DNA of 64,000 bases from Clarkia xantiana subsp. parviflora (GCA_036873135.1 JAPTYO010000015.1:10023683-10087682), one strand, 5' to 3'; counted from the first letter of the stretch, positions 20,866 through 33,117 are shown. A program made the numbers and translations. The notes: generated from the letters alone by a model not told the origin.

Positions 20866-22732
20866 AAATAACGACTTGACCTTTGTTTAACTCTATTCTA
20901 AGATAGGGTATACGCGTGATTCGGGTCGTCTGCTCACCTTGAGTTTTGACCTACCAAGGGTGGATACGCGCTGCTCAGGCGAATTCCGTGTCTTAGTTTT
21001 TTGGAGGTGGTCACGCTTGACAACTGCACAAAGGGTTAGTAGCACAACGGACTACAAGTAATATGGAAAACGTGATTGTTTGGAGAATTAAGGCGCGAGC
21101 GCACATGAAATCTTTCGGGTTTGCAAGGGGATTAAATAATCATGGAATGCTCTTGTCACGACTAATTATACCAAAATGATAATAACTCATGAAAATTTTG
21201 GCAAAACGTTTTTCATGCAGTATGATGGTTTCCGGGAGCCCGTCGTCCGAGACGGCCGTCTTGACGGCGAGGCGACGGTTTTAGTGAATGATGCAATGCC
21301 GGGTTTGGAAAATCTCATGTAACGGGCGTAATATGAAAAATCATAAACACAACTTTTTCAAAAAGTTGAGAACATTTGAAATGACTTAGTTAAGTTTTGC
21401 TAAGTCATTTGATGGTTAAAACCCAAGCTATCAACAATTTTAAAAAATGAAGGGTGGATGAGAGTGTACCTCTTGGATGTATGGTACTTACTATGTTGTG
21501 TAGTCCACCTCTTTCATGATAGTTTATAAAACTATCAACATTTGAATTGGTTGTGGTGAGAGTTTTGGAGGGGCTAAGGTAGTGATTTTAGGAATTCACT
21601 TTAAGGTGCTAGTGAGACTCCATTTCGGCCGGCCACCACCAGGAGCACCACCGGCGAGGTCAGGGCGGCCCAGCGGCGGCGAGGCGGCGGCGACAGCGGC
21701 GGGAACGGCGGCGGTAGCGGGCGGCGGCTGCACCTTTCGCGGGTTGATTTCGAGCTCGATTCGACTCGGTTTCGAGTCCTTCTTGTCGAGCATCGATTGG
21801 TAACGTCCTCCCCTCCCTTTTCTTGATGTTAATTAGACCTTTAGGGCTGCACATTTGAATTTCAATAAGGTGCATGGTAGGTGTTTGATGAAATGCCTAA
21901 GTGAAACTTTGGCTTGATTTTCAAAATTTGTTTTTGGCTAAGCTTTAAATGTAGATAGATAGAGTTAAGGATAGTGAACTCCCTTTGTGAAGAGGTCCCT
22001 AGGTTCCGACCAACCGAGAGGGAATCGTGGAGGTTCAAAATCGGACTTATTCGAGCGAAAAGTTCGACTCTTTGTATCTTGATATGGGTGGCTTGATATG
22101 ATGTCCCCTATTGTGATAATGCCCCCTTGATTGTTTGTGAGTGGATAGCCATGCCCCCGGAGTTTAGATGATTGTTTGGTAGTTCGCGTTCATTAGTGGC
22201 TTAGTTGACCCGAGTGTTCTTCGGATTGCTCGGGGAGGGATAAGTCTCCCTGTGACACGTAATGGGCTTGCTTAAGTGCATTCGAACTGCTTGTATGTGC
22301 CCCCGGAGCCTTGAGCCGTTTTGGGGATAAAATTTGATCGAAATGTGGTCGGATGGCATTTTGGTAATTATAACCAACTTTGCATGTCTTTGATTTCTTT
22401 AGCTCTTGAACTTGTCGCTTTGTAGAGCGCTTGAATACATGTGTCATATTGCAAAAATGTATGAAAGTTTGATTAGTAGGTGGCCTAGGCCTTTGATGAG
22501 CGTAAGGATTTTTGACTCCCGAGCGGGAGGGTCCCTAGCTGTTTGCTCGCGGACAGTTGGTCCGTTGGGTTGGATGTCCTTGCAAAGGACTTTGATGAAT
22601 GTGGTTGATGTGTTGCCTTGGTTTTTGATTGAGTCGTGTATGGTTTTTGCAGGGCTTGGTTGACGGGCTTGCAGGCGCGCGACTTTGATACTTAGAAATT
22701 TTCTTAGAAACTGTCACTCCCGAACTGCTGAA
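20866..22732 (+). other. E2 leader of the antisense gene
   Basis: No protein gene is supported. A weak TATA candidate (TATAAAA, 21,525-21,531) lies inside a small inverted repeat. A GC-rich, GGC-repeat patch (about 21,620-21,790) may be 5' untranslated sequence; GT donors near 21,802 and an AG acceptor near 22,652 (TTTTTGCAG) would remove a leader intron. This transcript model is inference. Confidence 0.4.
21525..21531 (+). promoter_or_regulatory. Possible TATA box of the E2 antisense gene
   Basis: TATAAAA in AGTTTATAAAACT. It lies about 1.2 kb before the ATG, so it requires a leader intron. It is weaker than the boxes in E1 and E3. Confidence 0.3.
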
Positions 22733-25177
22733 ATGAGTGAGTCTCCCGATCCCTTTCTTTGCACATATTACTTTTCTTATGATGGTTTGGAGATAAGCGA
22801 GGACACCCCCCTTTTACTTCGACTCGATTTTCCCGGGACAGGTGCTAGCCATGAAGCCATTGCGATGACTCAAACCTATCCTCCCAATCGCATCACGACT
22901 GAGGAGTTTGTGGAGAGCGTAGATAAGTCGGGGGTCTGTCCTCTTTCTGAAGCATTCTTCCCGTTTGACGTGTGCAAATATGTCGAGGTTGGCTCAGTTA
23001 CCGTCCCTCCTGTGGACCTAGATGTAGTTTACACGGGGCAGATAGAGGAGGGTTTGCGTTTTCCTTACTGCAAGGATCTTGTCCGCTTGTGTCGCCACTT
23101 CCGCATCTCGCCCCTTAATTTCTCCCCTGCTGCTTTTCACGCGTGGACCTGTTTTCGCATTCAGTGTCACAAGCACTCATGGGCTTATTCCTTGATTCTC
23201 TTCCGGACCTTCTACCGCCTGGAGCGACGAGACAAATCGGGGTTGTCCACTTTCTGCAGTCGGTGGCCTTGTCTTTCCTCATTTGACCTTGGGGGCGCCA
23301 AGTGGAAGCCGAGCGGGCGGTTCGCCACCCCTTATCCTCGCTCCCAGGAATGGCAAAATCATTATTTCTTTGTGAGCGACGTCGGGACTAAGTGGGAGAC
23401 GTGTCATGTCCTGGAGCGTGACCCTGTTCCTTCCTTATCCGAGTATACCCCTCAGGATGAGAAGGCCTTTCGCGAGATCTTTCGCGACAATCAGGCGGGG
23501 GTTATAGTCCCTTTGACTCAGGGTTCTGAAGAGGAGTTGCTTGCCGCAGGCATCATCGTATCTTCTTCCCAGGGTGTCTTGGTATGCTTTCGAATTTTTA
23601 TAACCTTGTCTTGTGTTATCCTGTAGGTTGGTTTCTTAACAAGCAGCCGGCCTTGCAGACTGATGCTGCGCGAGGGCTCCCTGTTGCTGCTCCGGCCCCT
23701 GCTGACGGGTCTCGTCATGGGCGAGGAAAAGGACCTATGGGTAAAGTACTTCTCCCTTTTTATCGTTCTCGGCTGTATTCTGTCTGTAGCTCCGATGTTT
23801 TCTTTTCCCTGTTTGTAGGTCGTGTGTCTGCTGAGAGGGAGCGGGCGGAACCCGTTACTGACTCTTCTCGGCGTCCCTCCACTAAGAGGACCGATGTTGC
23901 GGCGCGTGCCTCGGGTGATCCCAAGCGCTCGAGAGTTGAGGGGGACGTCTGTCTTGCCTTCTCGAGATAAGAGGAAGCAAGTTGTCGAGCGCGTCCCTCC
24001 TGCCCTCGGGCCGAGGTATGGGACGGCGGACGAGGTCCCTCCCGGTTCACGTATGTCTTCACGTGACAGGAGGAAGCATGTTGGTGAGCGCGTCCCTCCT
24101 GTCCCCGAGTCGATGCCTATGACAGCAGAGGAGGTTCTCCCTGTTTCAGGTGTGCGAAATCTCTTTTTATGTACTTAGCATATTTTGCTTGTATGGTTGC
24201 TTATGTTTGTGCTTTGCAGATATCCCTCCACTTCCTTCGCTTCGCAGAAGTGATCTTGTTCGTCGCTTTGAACGCGACGTCACAGATGGTGTGTGGGTGC
24301 CCTATTCGGGTACGCGCCTTCGTTTTCCTAAGGATGCGTCTTTGAGCATTCCTGAAGTTGGCGTTCGGGTGGTGCAGAGGTCTGTTCCTCCTGCAGATCG
24401 GAAGGAGTGCCCCCCAAATTCTGCTAGTGCGCGCGCCTTTGTGGAGAAGAATATCGGGGTCTTCGCTCCGGTGAATGTTTATTCTTCTTGGAATTGATTC
24501 GTTCATTGTTGCGCTTGTTTTGATAGTTATACTCTTTTTGATGCAGGTTAATGCTGATATTGCCAACTTATCATCTTTTGTCATCGAGCTATCTGATGAG
24601 AAAGATCAGCTTCTGGAGAGCCATGAGGAGTTAGTTAAAGAGCAAGCCTCTTTGACTGAGGATGCGAAAGGCCACGCTGGTGAGCTTCTCATACTATCTG
24701 AAGCGCTTGCCTCGAGTCAGGCTCGTGTTGCCGAGATCCGAGATCAGCTGTCTGCTGTGAAAGGTCGGATGGCCCTTCGGGAGGGGGTGCGGGCTGCCGA
24801 GTTGCAAAAGGCGAGGGAGGACGGCATTTCGGAAGGCAAGGCCGGCGCTTTTAAGCGGTATCCTCAGAGTGAGCCTTTCCTTTCCGCCGTTCAGGCGAGT
24901 TATGAGTCTTTGAAGAAGGAGTTTCTTGATGACTTCGTTCCCCTAATGCATCGTCTTGCCCCCCATTTTCCCTTTGAGAAATTGGATACTCCTGGTGTGA
25001 TTGGTTTGAGTGATTTGGGGGGGGGCTTCCACTCTTCAGGTGGAAGACACCATTAATGCAGATGGTGAGCCGATGTTTAGCTTTGAGCGGGATGCTGATA
25101 TCTTTGGTGATACCCCTGCCTGTGATCCCTTTGCGACTGAGGACTGCGATGTTGATGTGCGCCATCTCCTTGACTAG
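22733..25177 (+). pseudogene. E2 antisense gene, five exons, two one-base frameshifts
   Basis: Exons by eye: 22,733-23,573, 23,627-23,740, 23,819-24,149, 24,220-24,470 and 24,547-25,177, all GT-AG, phases 1, 1, 1, 0. Two one-base slips break the frame, in the G5 run at about 23,939-23,943 and the G9 run at 25,017-25,025. Discounting one G in each gives 2,166 nt, 722 codons, close to the 743 of E1. The N-terminal exon carries LRFPYCKDLVRLCRHF and WAYSLILFRTFYRLE, matching E1 exon 2. The middle is basic, Ser/Arg-rich and has two RD(K/R)RK…ERVPP repeats (about 23,965-24,145). The fourth exon (PEVGVRVVQRSVPPADR) matches E3. The last exon is a coiled coil with (F/L)APHFPF near the end and an acidic tail. 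Function is unknown; a nuclear protein is plausible from the basic segments. Confidence 0.82.
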
Positions 25178-25389
25178 GTCAATATGGACCCTTTTTGTGT
25201 TTGTTTGTTCCCTTGCATGCGTAGTATTTTGGCGAAGGACTTGTTTAGGGCTTGCCTGTCGTTTGATGTTTGGATTTGCTATCGTAGACCTGTTTGATCT
25301 TATATATATACTTGACAAGAATGCATTAGATAGATGTGATGACTGAATTTCTCCTTGTTATTTTAGTTATAACATAGGATAGTAAAATG

Positions 25390-26160
25390 CGGATAGATTA
25401 GTACGTCCGCCTCTTGCATCTGTTTGCGAGGGAGGATTCCTAATGATCCGCTTATCCCCCGACTTTTTGCAAGGATGTGAATAGATTAGTACGTTCACAT
25501 CCTTGTATTGTGGCGAAGTGTGGATAGATTAGTACGTCCGACACTTGCATTTGTTTGCGAGGGAGGATTCCTAATGATCCGCTTATTCCCCGACTTTTTG
25601 CAAGGATGTGAATAGATTAGTACGTTCACATCCTTGTATTGTGACGAAGTGTGGATAGATTAGTACGTCCGACACTTGCCTTTGTTTGCGAGGGAGGATT
25701 CCTAATGATCCGCTTATTCCCCGTCTTTTTGCAAGGATGTGAATAGATTAGTACGTTCACATCCTTGTATTGTGGCGAAGTGTGGATAGATTAGTACGTC
25801 CGACACTTGCATTTGTTTGCGAGGGAGGATTCCTAATGATCCGCTTATTCCCCGTCTTTTTGCAAGGATGTGAATAGATTAGTACGTTCACATCCTTGTA
25901 TTGTGACGAAGTGTGGATAGATTAGTACATCCGACACTTGCCTTTGTTTGCGAGGGAGGATTCCTAATGATCCGCTTATTCCCCGTCTTTTGGCAAGGAT
26001 GTGAATAGATTAGTACGTTCACATCCTTGTATTGTGACGAAGTGTGGATAGATTAGTACGTCCGACACTTGTCTTTGTTTGCGAGGGAGGATTCCTAATG
26101 ATCCGCTTATCCCCCGACTTTTTGCAAGGATGTGAATAGATTAGTACGTTCACATTCTTG
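25390..26160. repeat. E2 hairpin array: six 131-bp units
   Basis: Units start at 25,390, 25,521, 25,652, 25,783, 25,914 and 26,045, an exact 131-bp period. Each unit has two hairpins sharing the loop TAGATTAGTACG but with different stems: AAGGATGTGAA/TTCACATCCTT and AAGTGTGGA/TCC(G)ACACTT. The first copy has a third stem, GCGGA/TCCGC, around the same loop. There is no open frame. It lies between the antisense gene stop (25,177) and the pol stop (26,446). Confidence 0.92.
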
Positions 26161-26445
26161 ATGAAGATATTCCAACTCCTTGTATGCGTCGAACGTCCTT
26201 TGTTTTGGTTTGTAGTGATGAGCCTTGTATAGGTTGGCTTGTTGTCACTGTTGTTGTTTTGATGCCTTGGTTGTAAGCTTAGGCGTTGTATGTGAGTTAA
26301 TAGTGTGCCTACAAGAGATATGAATTTTGTTAGACATAACTTCATTTGATACGCAAGTATGGAGTTACACATCTCCTTCTTTTGAAGTAATGGATACTAA
26401 AGAGCTTGATACGACAGCTTTTAGTTTTATGGTTTCCTTTCTTGT

Positions 26446-29400
26446 TTATGCATGGAACTTCTTCAAATGTCCCCCACTGAAAGTGTTAGGCAATTCGTTC
26501 CCGTCAACATCTTGGATGCGGTATGCATTAATGTATGGAACTGCTACTATCTTGTAGGGGCCTTCCCACTTGGGGGACATCTTGTTGATTTGGTCCAAGT
26601 GTGAGAATTCGTTTCTTCTCCAGACCATTTCTCCCACGTGGAATTGTCGCGCCTTGACCTTTCTGTTGTAGTATCTGGATGTGGCTAGGCGCATCTTTGC
26701 TTGAACTTGTTCTGATTTCCATCTTTGTTCGTCCGTTAACTGAAGGTCGAGGCGTCTTTCTTCCTCATTTGCTTGGGGGTCAAAATGCGTCGTTCTGTAT
26801 GAAGAGACGGCGATTTCGACAGGTGCCACTGCCTCGGTTCCATAGACTAGGCTGAAGGGTGTTTCACCTGTTGATTCTTTGGGTGTTGTGCGCACAGCCC
26901 ATAAAACACTGCTTAGCTGGTCCACCCAACCTCCTTTCAGAGCATGGACTCTCTTTTTTAGTCCATCCAGGACTATCTTGTTTGCTGACTCGACCTGGCC
27001 GTTTGTCTGTGCGTGGTGCACTGATGCAAAACGGTGGTCTATCTTGAGACGTTCGCAGAAATTTTGCATATTTCCACTTCTGAATTGGGCACCATTGTCG
27101 CTAATGAGTATCTTCGGGACACCATAGCGAGCCACTATGTAGTTTCGGATGAAGTCCATGATTTGTGTGTCTGTGATGCGCGCTAGTGGCTTAGCCTCAA
27201 TCCACTTTGAGAAGTAGTCGATTGCGACGACTATGAATTTTGCTTGGCCCTTTGATTTTGGGAGTGGACCTATCTAGTCAATGCCCCATTGTGCGAATGG
27301 CCATGCGCTTGCAATTGGACTTAATTCTGCTGCTGGAGCTGTGATGTTCCTTGAATATAGCTGGCATGCTTCGCATTCTGCCACCATGTTCGTTGCTTGA
27401 GCTCTCATTGTTGGCCAATAGTAGCCCAAGTTCAATGCTTTGCGGATCAACGCCCGAGCTCCTTCGTGAGAGGCAGACATTCCTCCATGGAGTTCTTCTA
27501 GTACCGTTGTTCCTTCTGTGCTTGTGATACACTTTAGGTAGGGTGTAGAATAACCCTTTCTGTAGAGCTGTCCCTCGATCAAGGCGTAGTTTACGGCTAC
27601 CCTTTCGATCTTGCTTGCTTGAGTTTTGTCTCGCGGTAGGGTCCCTCCTGCGAGGTATGCTTGGATTGGTGTCATCCAAGTTTCCTCTTCGTCAATGGCC
27701 ATTACTTCGAATTGGTCTATGACGGATATTATCCTGTTTTCCACAAAGTGTGTTTCTTTGCCTTGTTCATTGTTTTGGGCATACTTGCTTAGAACATCGG
27801 CCTCCTGGTTTTCTTCTCGTGGGACGGAAGTTATGTCGAAAGTTTTGAAACTTTCTACCAACTCCTTTGCTTGTGTCAAGTATTTCTGCATGTTTTCGGA
27901 CTTTGCAGTGTACTCTCCTTTGACCTGGTTGACAACCAGTTGTGAATCACACTTTACTCGTAAGTGTTCAACCCCAACTCCTTTGGCTATCCTGAGGCCT
28001 GTTATCAGTGCCTCATATTCTGCCTCATTGTTCGTCGCTCTGAATGTCAAGTTCAAAGCGTACTTCAAGGGGTCTGAGGCGTCGGGTGGGATTAGTAGTA
28101 ATCCTGCCCCCGCGCCTCCGGTGTTGGATGATCCGTCCGTGTACATTTCCCAAACTTCTGTGGGTGGGACATTTGTTTGGGCTTCAACTTGTGGCTCGGG
28201 CTCGATTCCTGTGAACTCTGCTATGAAGTCTGCCAAGGCCTGCCCTTTGATGGCTGTCCGTGGAGCGAAATGAATGCGGAATTCACTTAACTCTACAGAC
28301 CACTTCGTCAATCTCCCTGACATGTTTGGTTTTGCAAGGATGTGCTTCAAAGGCTGTTCTGTGAGGACCGTTATTTCATGCGCGTGGAAGTAAGGCCTTA
28401 GCTTGCGTGCGGCTATCACAAGCGCGTACAAGTGCTTTTCAATTGGTACGTAATTGACTTCATACTTGGCCAGTGTTTTGCTCACGTAATAGACCGGGAG
28501 TTGCGCTCCTCCTTTTTCCTTTATTAGCACAGAGCTAACTGCCGTGTTGCTAGTTGATATGTAGAGAAAAAGAGGCTCCCCTTGAAGTGGCTTTGCTAGT
28601 CTTGGAAGCGTCTTCAAGTGTTGTTTGAGTTGTTGGAAGGCTTCTTCACAGACATTTGTCCATTCGAATTTCTTGTTCGCGCGTAGCACTTCGAAGAAAG
28701 GGAGTGCTCTGTCTCCGATTTTGGCCAGGAATCTGTTCAGGGCTGCGAGGCGCCTGTTGAGTTGTTGTACTTCTTTGTGCTTTGTTGGAGAGGCCATTTC
28801 TTCAATTGCCTTCACCTTGTCGGGGTTTGCTTCAATGCCCCTTTCGCTCACCATAAATCCTAGTATTTTTCCTGACCGTACCCCGAAAGCGCACTTTGCG
28901 GGGTTTAGTCTTATTTGGTACTTACGCATTCTTTCGAAGATTATGCGTAGGTCATCTGCGTGGTTTTTTCTTTTCTTGGATTTTACGACCATATCATCCA
29001 CGTACGCCTCCATTTTGTCGCCAATCAGATCTCCGAAAATGAGATTGACCATTCTTTGATAGGTTGCCCCCGCATTGATTAACCCGAAAGGCATAACTTT
29101 GTAGTTATAAATTTCGCTATCAGCGTAGAATGCCGTATGTGGGGCGTCCTGCCAAAACATTCGGATTTGATTGTATCCCGTGTATGCATCCATAACTGTC
29201 ATCAGTTCATGGCCCGCAGTCGCATCTACCAATTGATCAATTCGTGGGAGCGGATATGAATCCTTTGGGCATGCATTGTTGAGGTCTCTGTAGTCAATGC
29301 ACATTCTTGACTTGCCATTTGGTTTAGGAACAATTACAGGGTTGGCTACCCAAGTTTGATACTTGGATTCTTCAATGAAGCCTGCATCAAGCAGTCTGCC

Positions 29401-30346
29401 TACTTCCTCGCGAATGGCCAACTTCTTGTCTCCTCCTATCGACCTTAGCTTTTGTTTCACTACTCGAGCGTCTTTGTTGATGTTGAGTTTATGGCAAATG
29501 ACATCAGGGCTTATTCCTGGCATGTCCTTTGGGGACCATGCGAATAAGTCTTTGTATTCTGTTAGGAGCGCTGTGATTTCAATCACTTCGTCTTCTGATA
29601 ATGATGCTCCTACACGCGCCATTCTTTCTGGCTCATCGATTTTGAATTCACGGAGTTCGTCCATCGCTGTAGGCCTCCCATAGTCATCTCTTGGGTCTTC
29701 GTCGATGGTGGGTACTACTGGCATGTTTCCCCTTAGGTTTTGTTGTAGCGCGACATTGTGGCATTCTCTTGCTACTTGTTGGTTTCCTCTAACTTCTCCC
29801 ACACCTGCAATGGTTGGGAACTTGATCTTCAGGTGGGCCGTTGAAGGCACCATTCTCCATTCGTTCATGGTCGCGTATCCGAGAATGCCATTGTAGGCGT
29901 TTAGCTTTTCGACTACTATGAATAGTACATCGATACCCAGACGTCTCTCTCCTTCGCCCAGTTACCGGAAGGGTAATGGTGCCCAGCGGGTAGCTAGCAT
30001 CTCCCATGAATCCCACTAGAGGTGAGTTCATTGTTTGTATGGCCTTCTTTCTTCCAAGTGCTAAGACAATGCCTTTTGTTAGCAGGTTTGGGGCGGAGCC
30101 TCCGTCTACCAGAATTCGCTTTACTTCCATGTCATCAATAGTCATTTGAATGACTAAGGCGTCGTTGTGGGGGAAGGTTATGTGTTCTCTGTCTTTGGTT
30201 GAGAAGCCAATGATGTCCTCCATGATTGTGTCTTCCCCGTCTGGCTCCTGTGGTTTTTCACTTTTCCCGGCGGCGTACCTCTCTCTTGCGTAAGAGGTTT
30301 CGCCCCCTGCACTGAAGCCTCCGTGTATGGTGTATGTGTTTTCCAT
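26446..30346 (-). pseudogene. E2 pol (protease-RT-RNase H-integrase) without gag, broken
   Basis: Starts at ATG 30,346 (AAGATGG context), only about 40 bp from the primer site, at the IHGGFSAGGE motif that marks the Gag-protease junction in E1. Protease active site LVDGGSAPNLL; RT YVDD at 28,993-29,004; RNase H YTDGSSN; integrase HHCC and DDE; ends LKKFHA at 26,446. Lesions: one extra base in a GGG run (about 29,957-29,959) shifts the frame after the protease motif, and a TAG at 27,274-27,276 falls just after the first integrase catalytic Asp, where E1 and E3 have Leu. Everything else is open. The missing gag is not found elsewhere in the element on either strand, so this family would need Gag supplied by another element. 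Confidence 0.94.
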
Positions 30347-30385
30347 CTTGCTTGTTCGTTTGAGTAACGCAGGCTTTCTTGTTCG

Positions 30386-30403
30386 AAGCCCGCAGACGGC
30401 GCC
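30386..30403 (-). other. E2 primer-binding site
   Basis: TGGCGCCGTCTGCGGGCT on the minus strand, two bases from the 5' LTR. The leader that follows (GGGCTTCGAACAAGAAAGCC) is very similar to that of E3. Confidence 0.8.
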
Positions 30404-30405
30404 AA

Positions 30406-31162
30406 GTGTTTCGACCGAGTTATTGCGGGTTGCCCGCGGAATAGCTCGTCGAAGTCTTCGGGTAGGGTGCGAGCCAAGTCCGTCCTCTAAAGTCGCGTGC
30501 GGGCCTTAGCTTCGTCTTCTGATCGGCGATAAGTCCTTTGGGCTCTCTGGAAGATCGTCTGTCTGCACCTGCGAGAGGAGCATTACCAAGCAGTCCCCGT
30601 GGAGAGGGGGGGTGCTTGGTGCGCTCGCTCCGACGATCAACATTAGTCGACTTCTAGAGAGAGAAAGAGTGGGTTTTCTAGAGAGAGGTCAGAGCTTTTC
30701 CCATTCTCACCCAAAGTGACTTTTTGAATGACTTGAAAATGTTTACCCCCAAGGTGGCTATTTATAGGCAACCTTGGACCGTAAACCGGTTTTGACCCGG
30801 TTCGATGTGGAAATGTGAACCGGGATGCAGGGGAGAGCTTTGGGAAAAGGACTCTGACGCGCATCTCAGGCGGCTGTCACGAGCGGGACGCGCGCGCCTT
30901 TGAAACATAGGTCTCGGACACATAGGAGTTAGTTAAAAATCGAGTCTCCTATACGTTCGGGACGAAATGGGGGGTGTACGCGACACCCCCCGGGTGTTGT
31001 GCTCACCCGGAATTCCGGGTAAGCCCCCCGGGGATGTCGGGCAAGTTCGCGACTTGCCCGGTTTCCCCCGGTTAGCTCGAAATTGGGGAATCGTAAAGGG
31101 TCTTGCGCGTGTATGAGGTCCGAATAATTAAGACCGAGCCCGAATCATGCGTATATCCATCA
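30406..31162 (-). repeat. E2 5' LTR
   Basis: 757 bp, TATA box CTATAAATAG on the minus strand (30,758-30,767). It is nearly identical to the 3' LTR apart from the missing palindrome units and one base in a G run. Confidence 0.95.
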
Positions 31163-31167
31163 GGTAG

Positions 31168-31400
31168 TAGCATGTTTAGGTAGCAAGTAGCGTCTTGCCA
31201 AGACGCTATCTCAAGGCATTGAGTAAGCGGCTTAAAACATACTAAATTCAACAAGTAACGTCTTTCCATAACGCTACATCGAATAAGCGGTAAAGCGCAT
31301 ATCGCAATTCGCGTCTTGCCATAACTCTATCTCATGGCATTGAGTAAGCGGCTTAAAACGTACCAAATTCAGCAAGTAACGTCTTGCCATAACGTGTTTA
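31168..31400. repeat. Continuation of the degenerate hairpin array
   Basis: Units such as CAAGTAGCGTCTTGCC and GTAACGTCTTGCCATAACG match the left flank of E2 (for example about 19,895-20,000), showing that E2 landed inside this array. Confidence 0.75.
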
Positions 31401-31717
31401 TCATGAAAATAATAAATTAATTTAACTTAGTTATAAAGTGTTGCATTATATAAAATTTATAAATATTTATTTATAAATTTAACTAAAATTTAAAAAAGTT
31501 AATAATAAATGAGTATTATTATTTATATTTTTTTGTTTTCCGCCTTTATTTTTAGTAAAATAAATATATTTTATGAAATTTATTGAAAAATATTAATAAT
31601 ATGTATTTTTTTAATTTTTTAATTACATTTTAAAAGATTCACCTTTATTTAATTTTTCTCCTTTTTCATTTTTTCGAATTATTTTATCCGTACAATTCAT
31701 ATATAAAAACAAAAATA
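31401..31717. other. AT-rich spacer between E2 and E3
   Basis: Very AT-rich sequence with no gene or recognisable repeat. Its last bases, CATAT (31,718-31,722), are the E3 target duplication. Confidence 0.6.
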
Positions 31718-31722
31718 CATAT

Positions 31723-32576
31723 TGTTAGGTTCCGGGATCTGGGTCAACGGGTGGTCGGCTCAAATCTCGTTCCTCACTGGAGATGTGGATGATCCGGTTC
31801 TCTTAGGTTGTACTGTCTTAGCTTTCGTCCTTCCTTCCTTAGCTTCTCTTCTCCTTTCGCCCTGCAGAAGGGGCAGTACCAGGCACAGAGGGGGGGGGGG
31901 GGGTGGTGCCTGATGAACCCTCTCCGATGCCTAAGTCAGTATCGTTTTTAGAGAGATAAAGCTAGAGAGATGTCAGAGCAAAATAATCTAAATTGCCAAG
32001 ATGATCTAATGAGTTGTGAAGGTGGGGTATTTATAGGCAACGGTGTCATTAAGGTGGCTTAATGACATCGTTAACCTTTAAACACAATTAATTAACCTTT
32101 AAGCACATAATTAAGACCTTAGGATACGGAGAAGGTAGGCGACGTGAACCGGGTGTGGGTGTCCGAAAATGGCGCAGGGGCCCTTGGGGGGGGAGAAATC
32201 CGACCCCCAAGGGTAGGGGTTGGGTGAGGGCACCCAACCCCTCCTAGGGGGGATGGGGTTGGCCAACCCCATCCCTCCTATGAGAGATCGGGTTGGCCGA
32301 CCCGATCTCTCCTAGGAGAGATCGGGTTGGTCCACCCGATCTCCCCTAGGAGAGATCGGGTTAGCTGACCCGATCTCTCCTAGGGGAGGTCGGGTGTGGC
32401 CACCCAACCTCACCTAGGCGAGTTTTCCTTGGCCGGACGGGCGCTTCGGCCCCGTCTGAGTCGTTGATGTTCTCGTGAAGTGTTCGGGTTGAAGTTTCGA
32501 TTTACAAACGTTAATGGGACGATAAAAATATAACGGTTTGGAAGTCAACGGGTTCAAATTGGGCGTATATCCATCA
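31723..32576 (-). repeat. E3 3' LTR
   Basis: 854 bp. A TATA-like TATAAATA lies on the minus strand near 32,028-32,035. A G13-14 run (about 31,890) is longer than in the 5' LTR. U3 has five palindrome units at about 32,240-32,420. Confidence 0.94.
32240..32420. repeat. Palindrome array in the E3 3' LTR (five units)
   Basis: About 34-bp units, each a near-perfect palindrome of the form GATCGGGTTGGCCGACCCGATC, joined by TCTCCTAGGAGA, itself a palindrome. Centres differ (GGCCAA, GGCCGA, GGTCCA, AGCTGA, TGGCCA). The 5' LTR (40,760-40,975) has six units. Confidence 0.92.
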
Positions 32577-32590
32577 CATGCCCCCGAGTC
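32577..32590 (-). other. E3 polypurine tract
   Basis: GACTCGGGGGCATG on the minus strand, directly next to the LTR start. Confidence 0.85.
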
Positions 32591-33117
32591 AACCAATGGC
32601 CTAACCCTTGATTGACTCTATTTTAGGATGGTATGACACGCGCAATTTGAAACCGGGATTTTACCTTCTTGTCTGAATGCTCGCTTACCCTTAGATACGT
32701 GCCTCTGACTCTGCCCCCTGCCTTATGAGATAGAGGAATTGTAAACGTCAGAGTAGCACGGACGTGTGCCTAGGCAAGCGTCCGTGTGCGGTAGGAATAA
32801 TAAACTTATCTTTGCTACAGGTGCATACTCAAAAAATACACACTTGCACAGGGGTGTGATATGAATGCAACTAAATAACTTATGCTTCAATTTCGTGCCG
32901 GGATTCTATCTACGTGAGGAAAAATTTAATTTTGGCCAATATTTTTTTCTAAGTATGGAATACTAGGAAATAAACCTTAGGGGATGTTAACTATGGTGAG
33001 TATGAGCTTAACCGTGGTTAACGGGGACTAGTTTTTGAATCTTGTCCCTTGAAATTTTCTTTTCTAAAATTCAACGGTGTTGATTTAGCGACTTTAGGAA
33101 AACCCTAATCCCTTGTG

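Larger units (their letters stand above)
20010..31162 (-). mobile_element. E2: Tat-lineage LTR retrotransposon lacking gag
   Basis: An 11.15-kb element on the minus strand, flanked by GGTAG (20,005-20,009 and 31,163-31,167). LTRs lie at 20,010-20,851 (3') and 30,406-31,162 (5'). On the minus strand the order is primer site, pol (30,346-26,446), hairpin array (26,160-25,390), then the antisense gene (22,733-25,177, plus strand) and the polypurine tract. No capsid or nucleocapsid sequence is found. The LTRs differ by about two substitutions, one G-run base and an 84-bp palindrome block, so this is the youngest element here. Confidence 0.96.

Noticed and set aside
25390..26160. Palindromic repeats at regular spacing, superficially like a CRISPR array
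   Set aside because: The whole 131-bp unit is repeated including the 'spacers', the context is a plant retrotransposon, and no cas gene exists.
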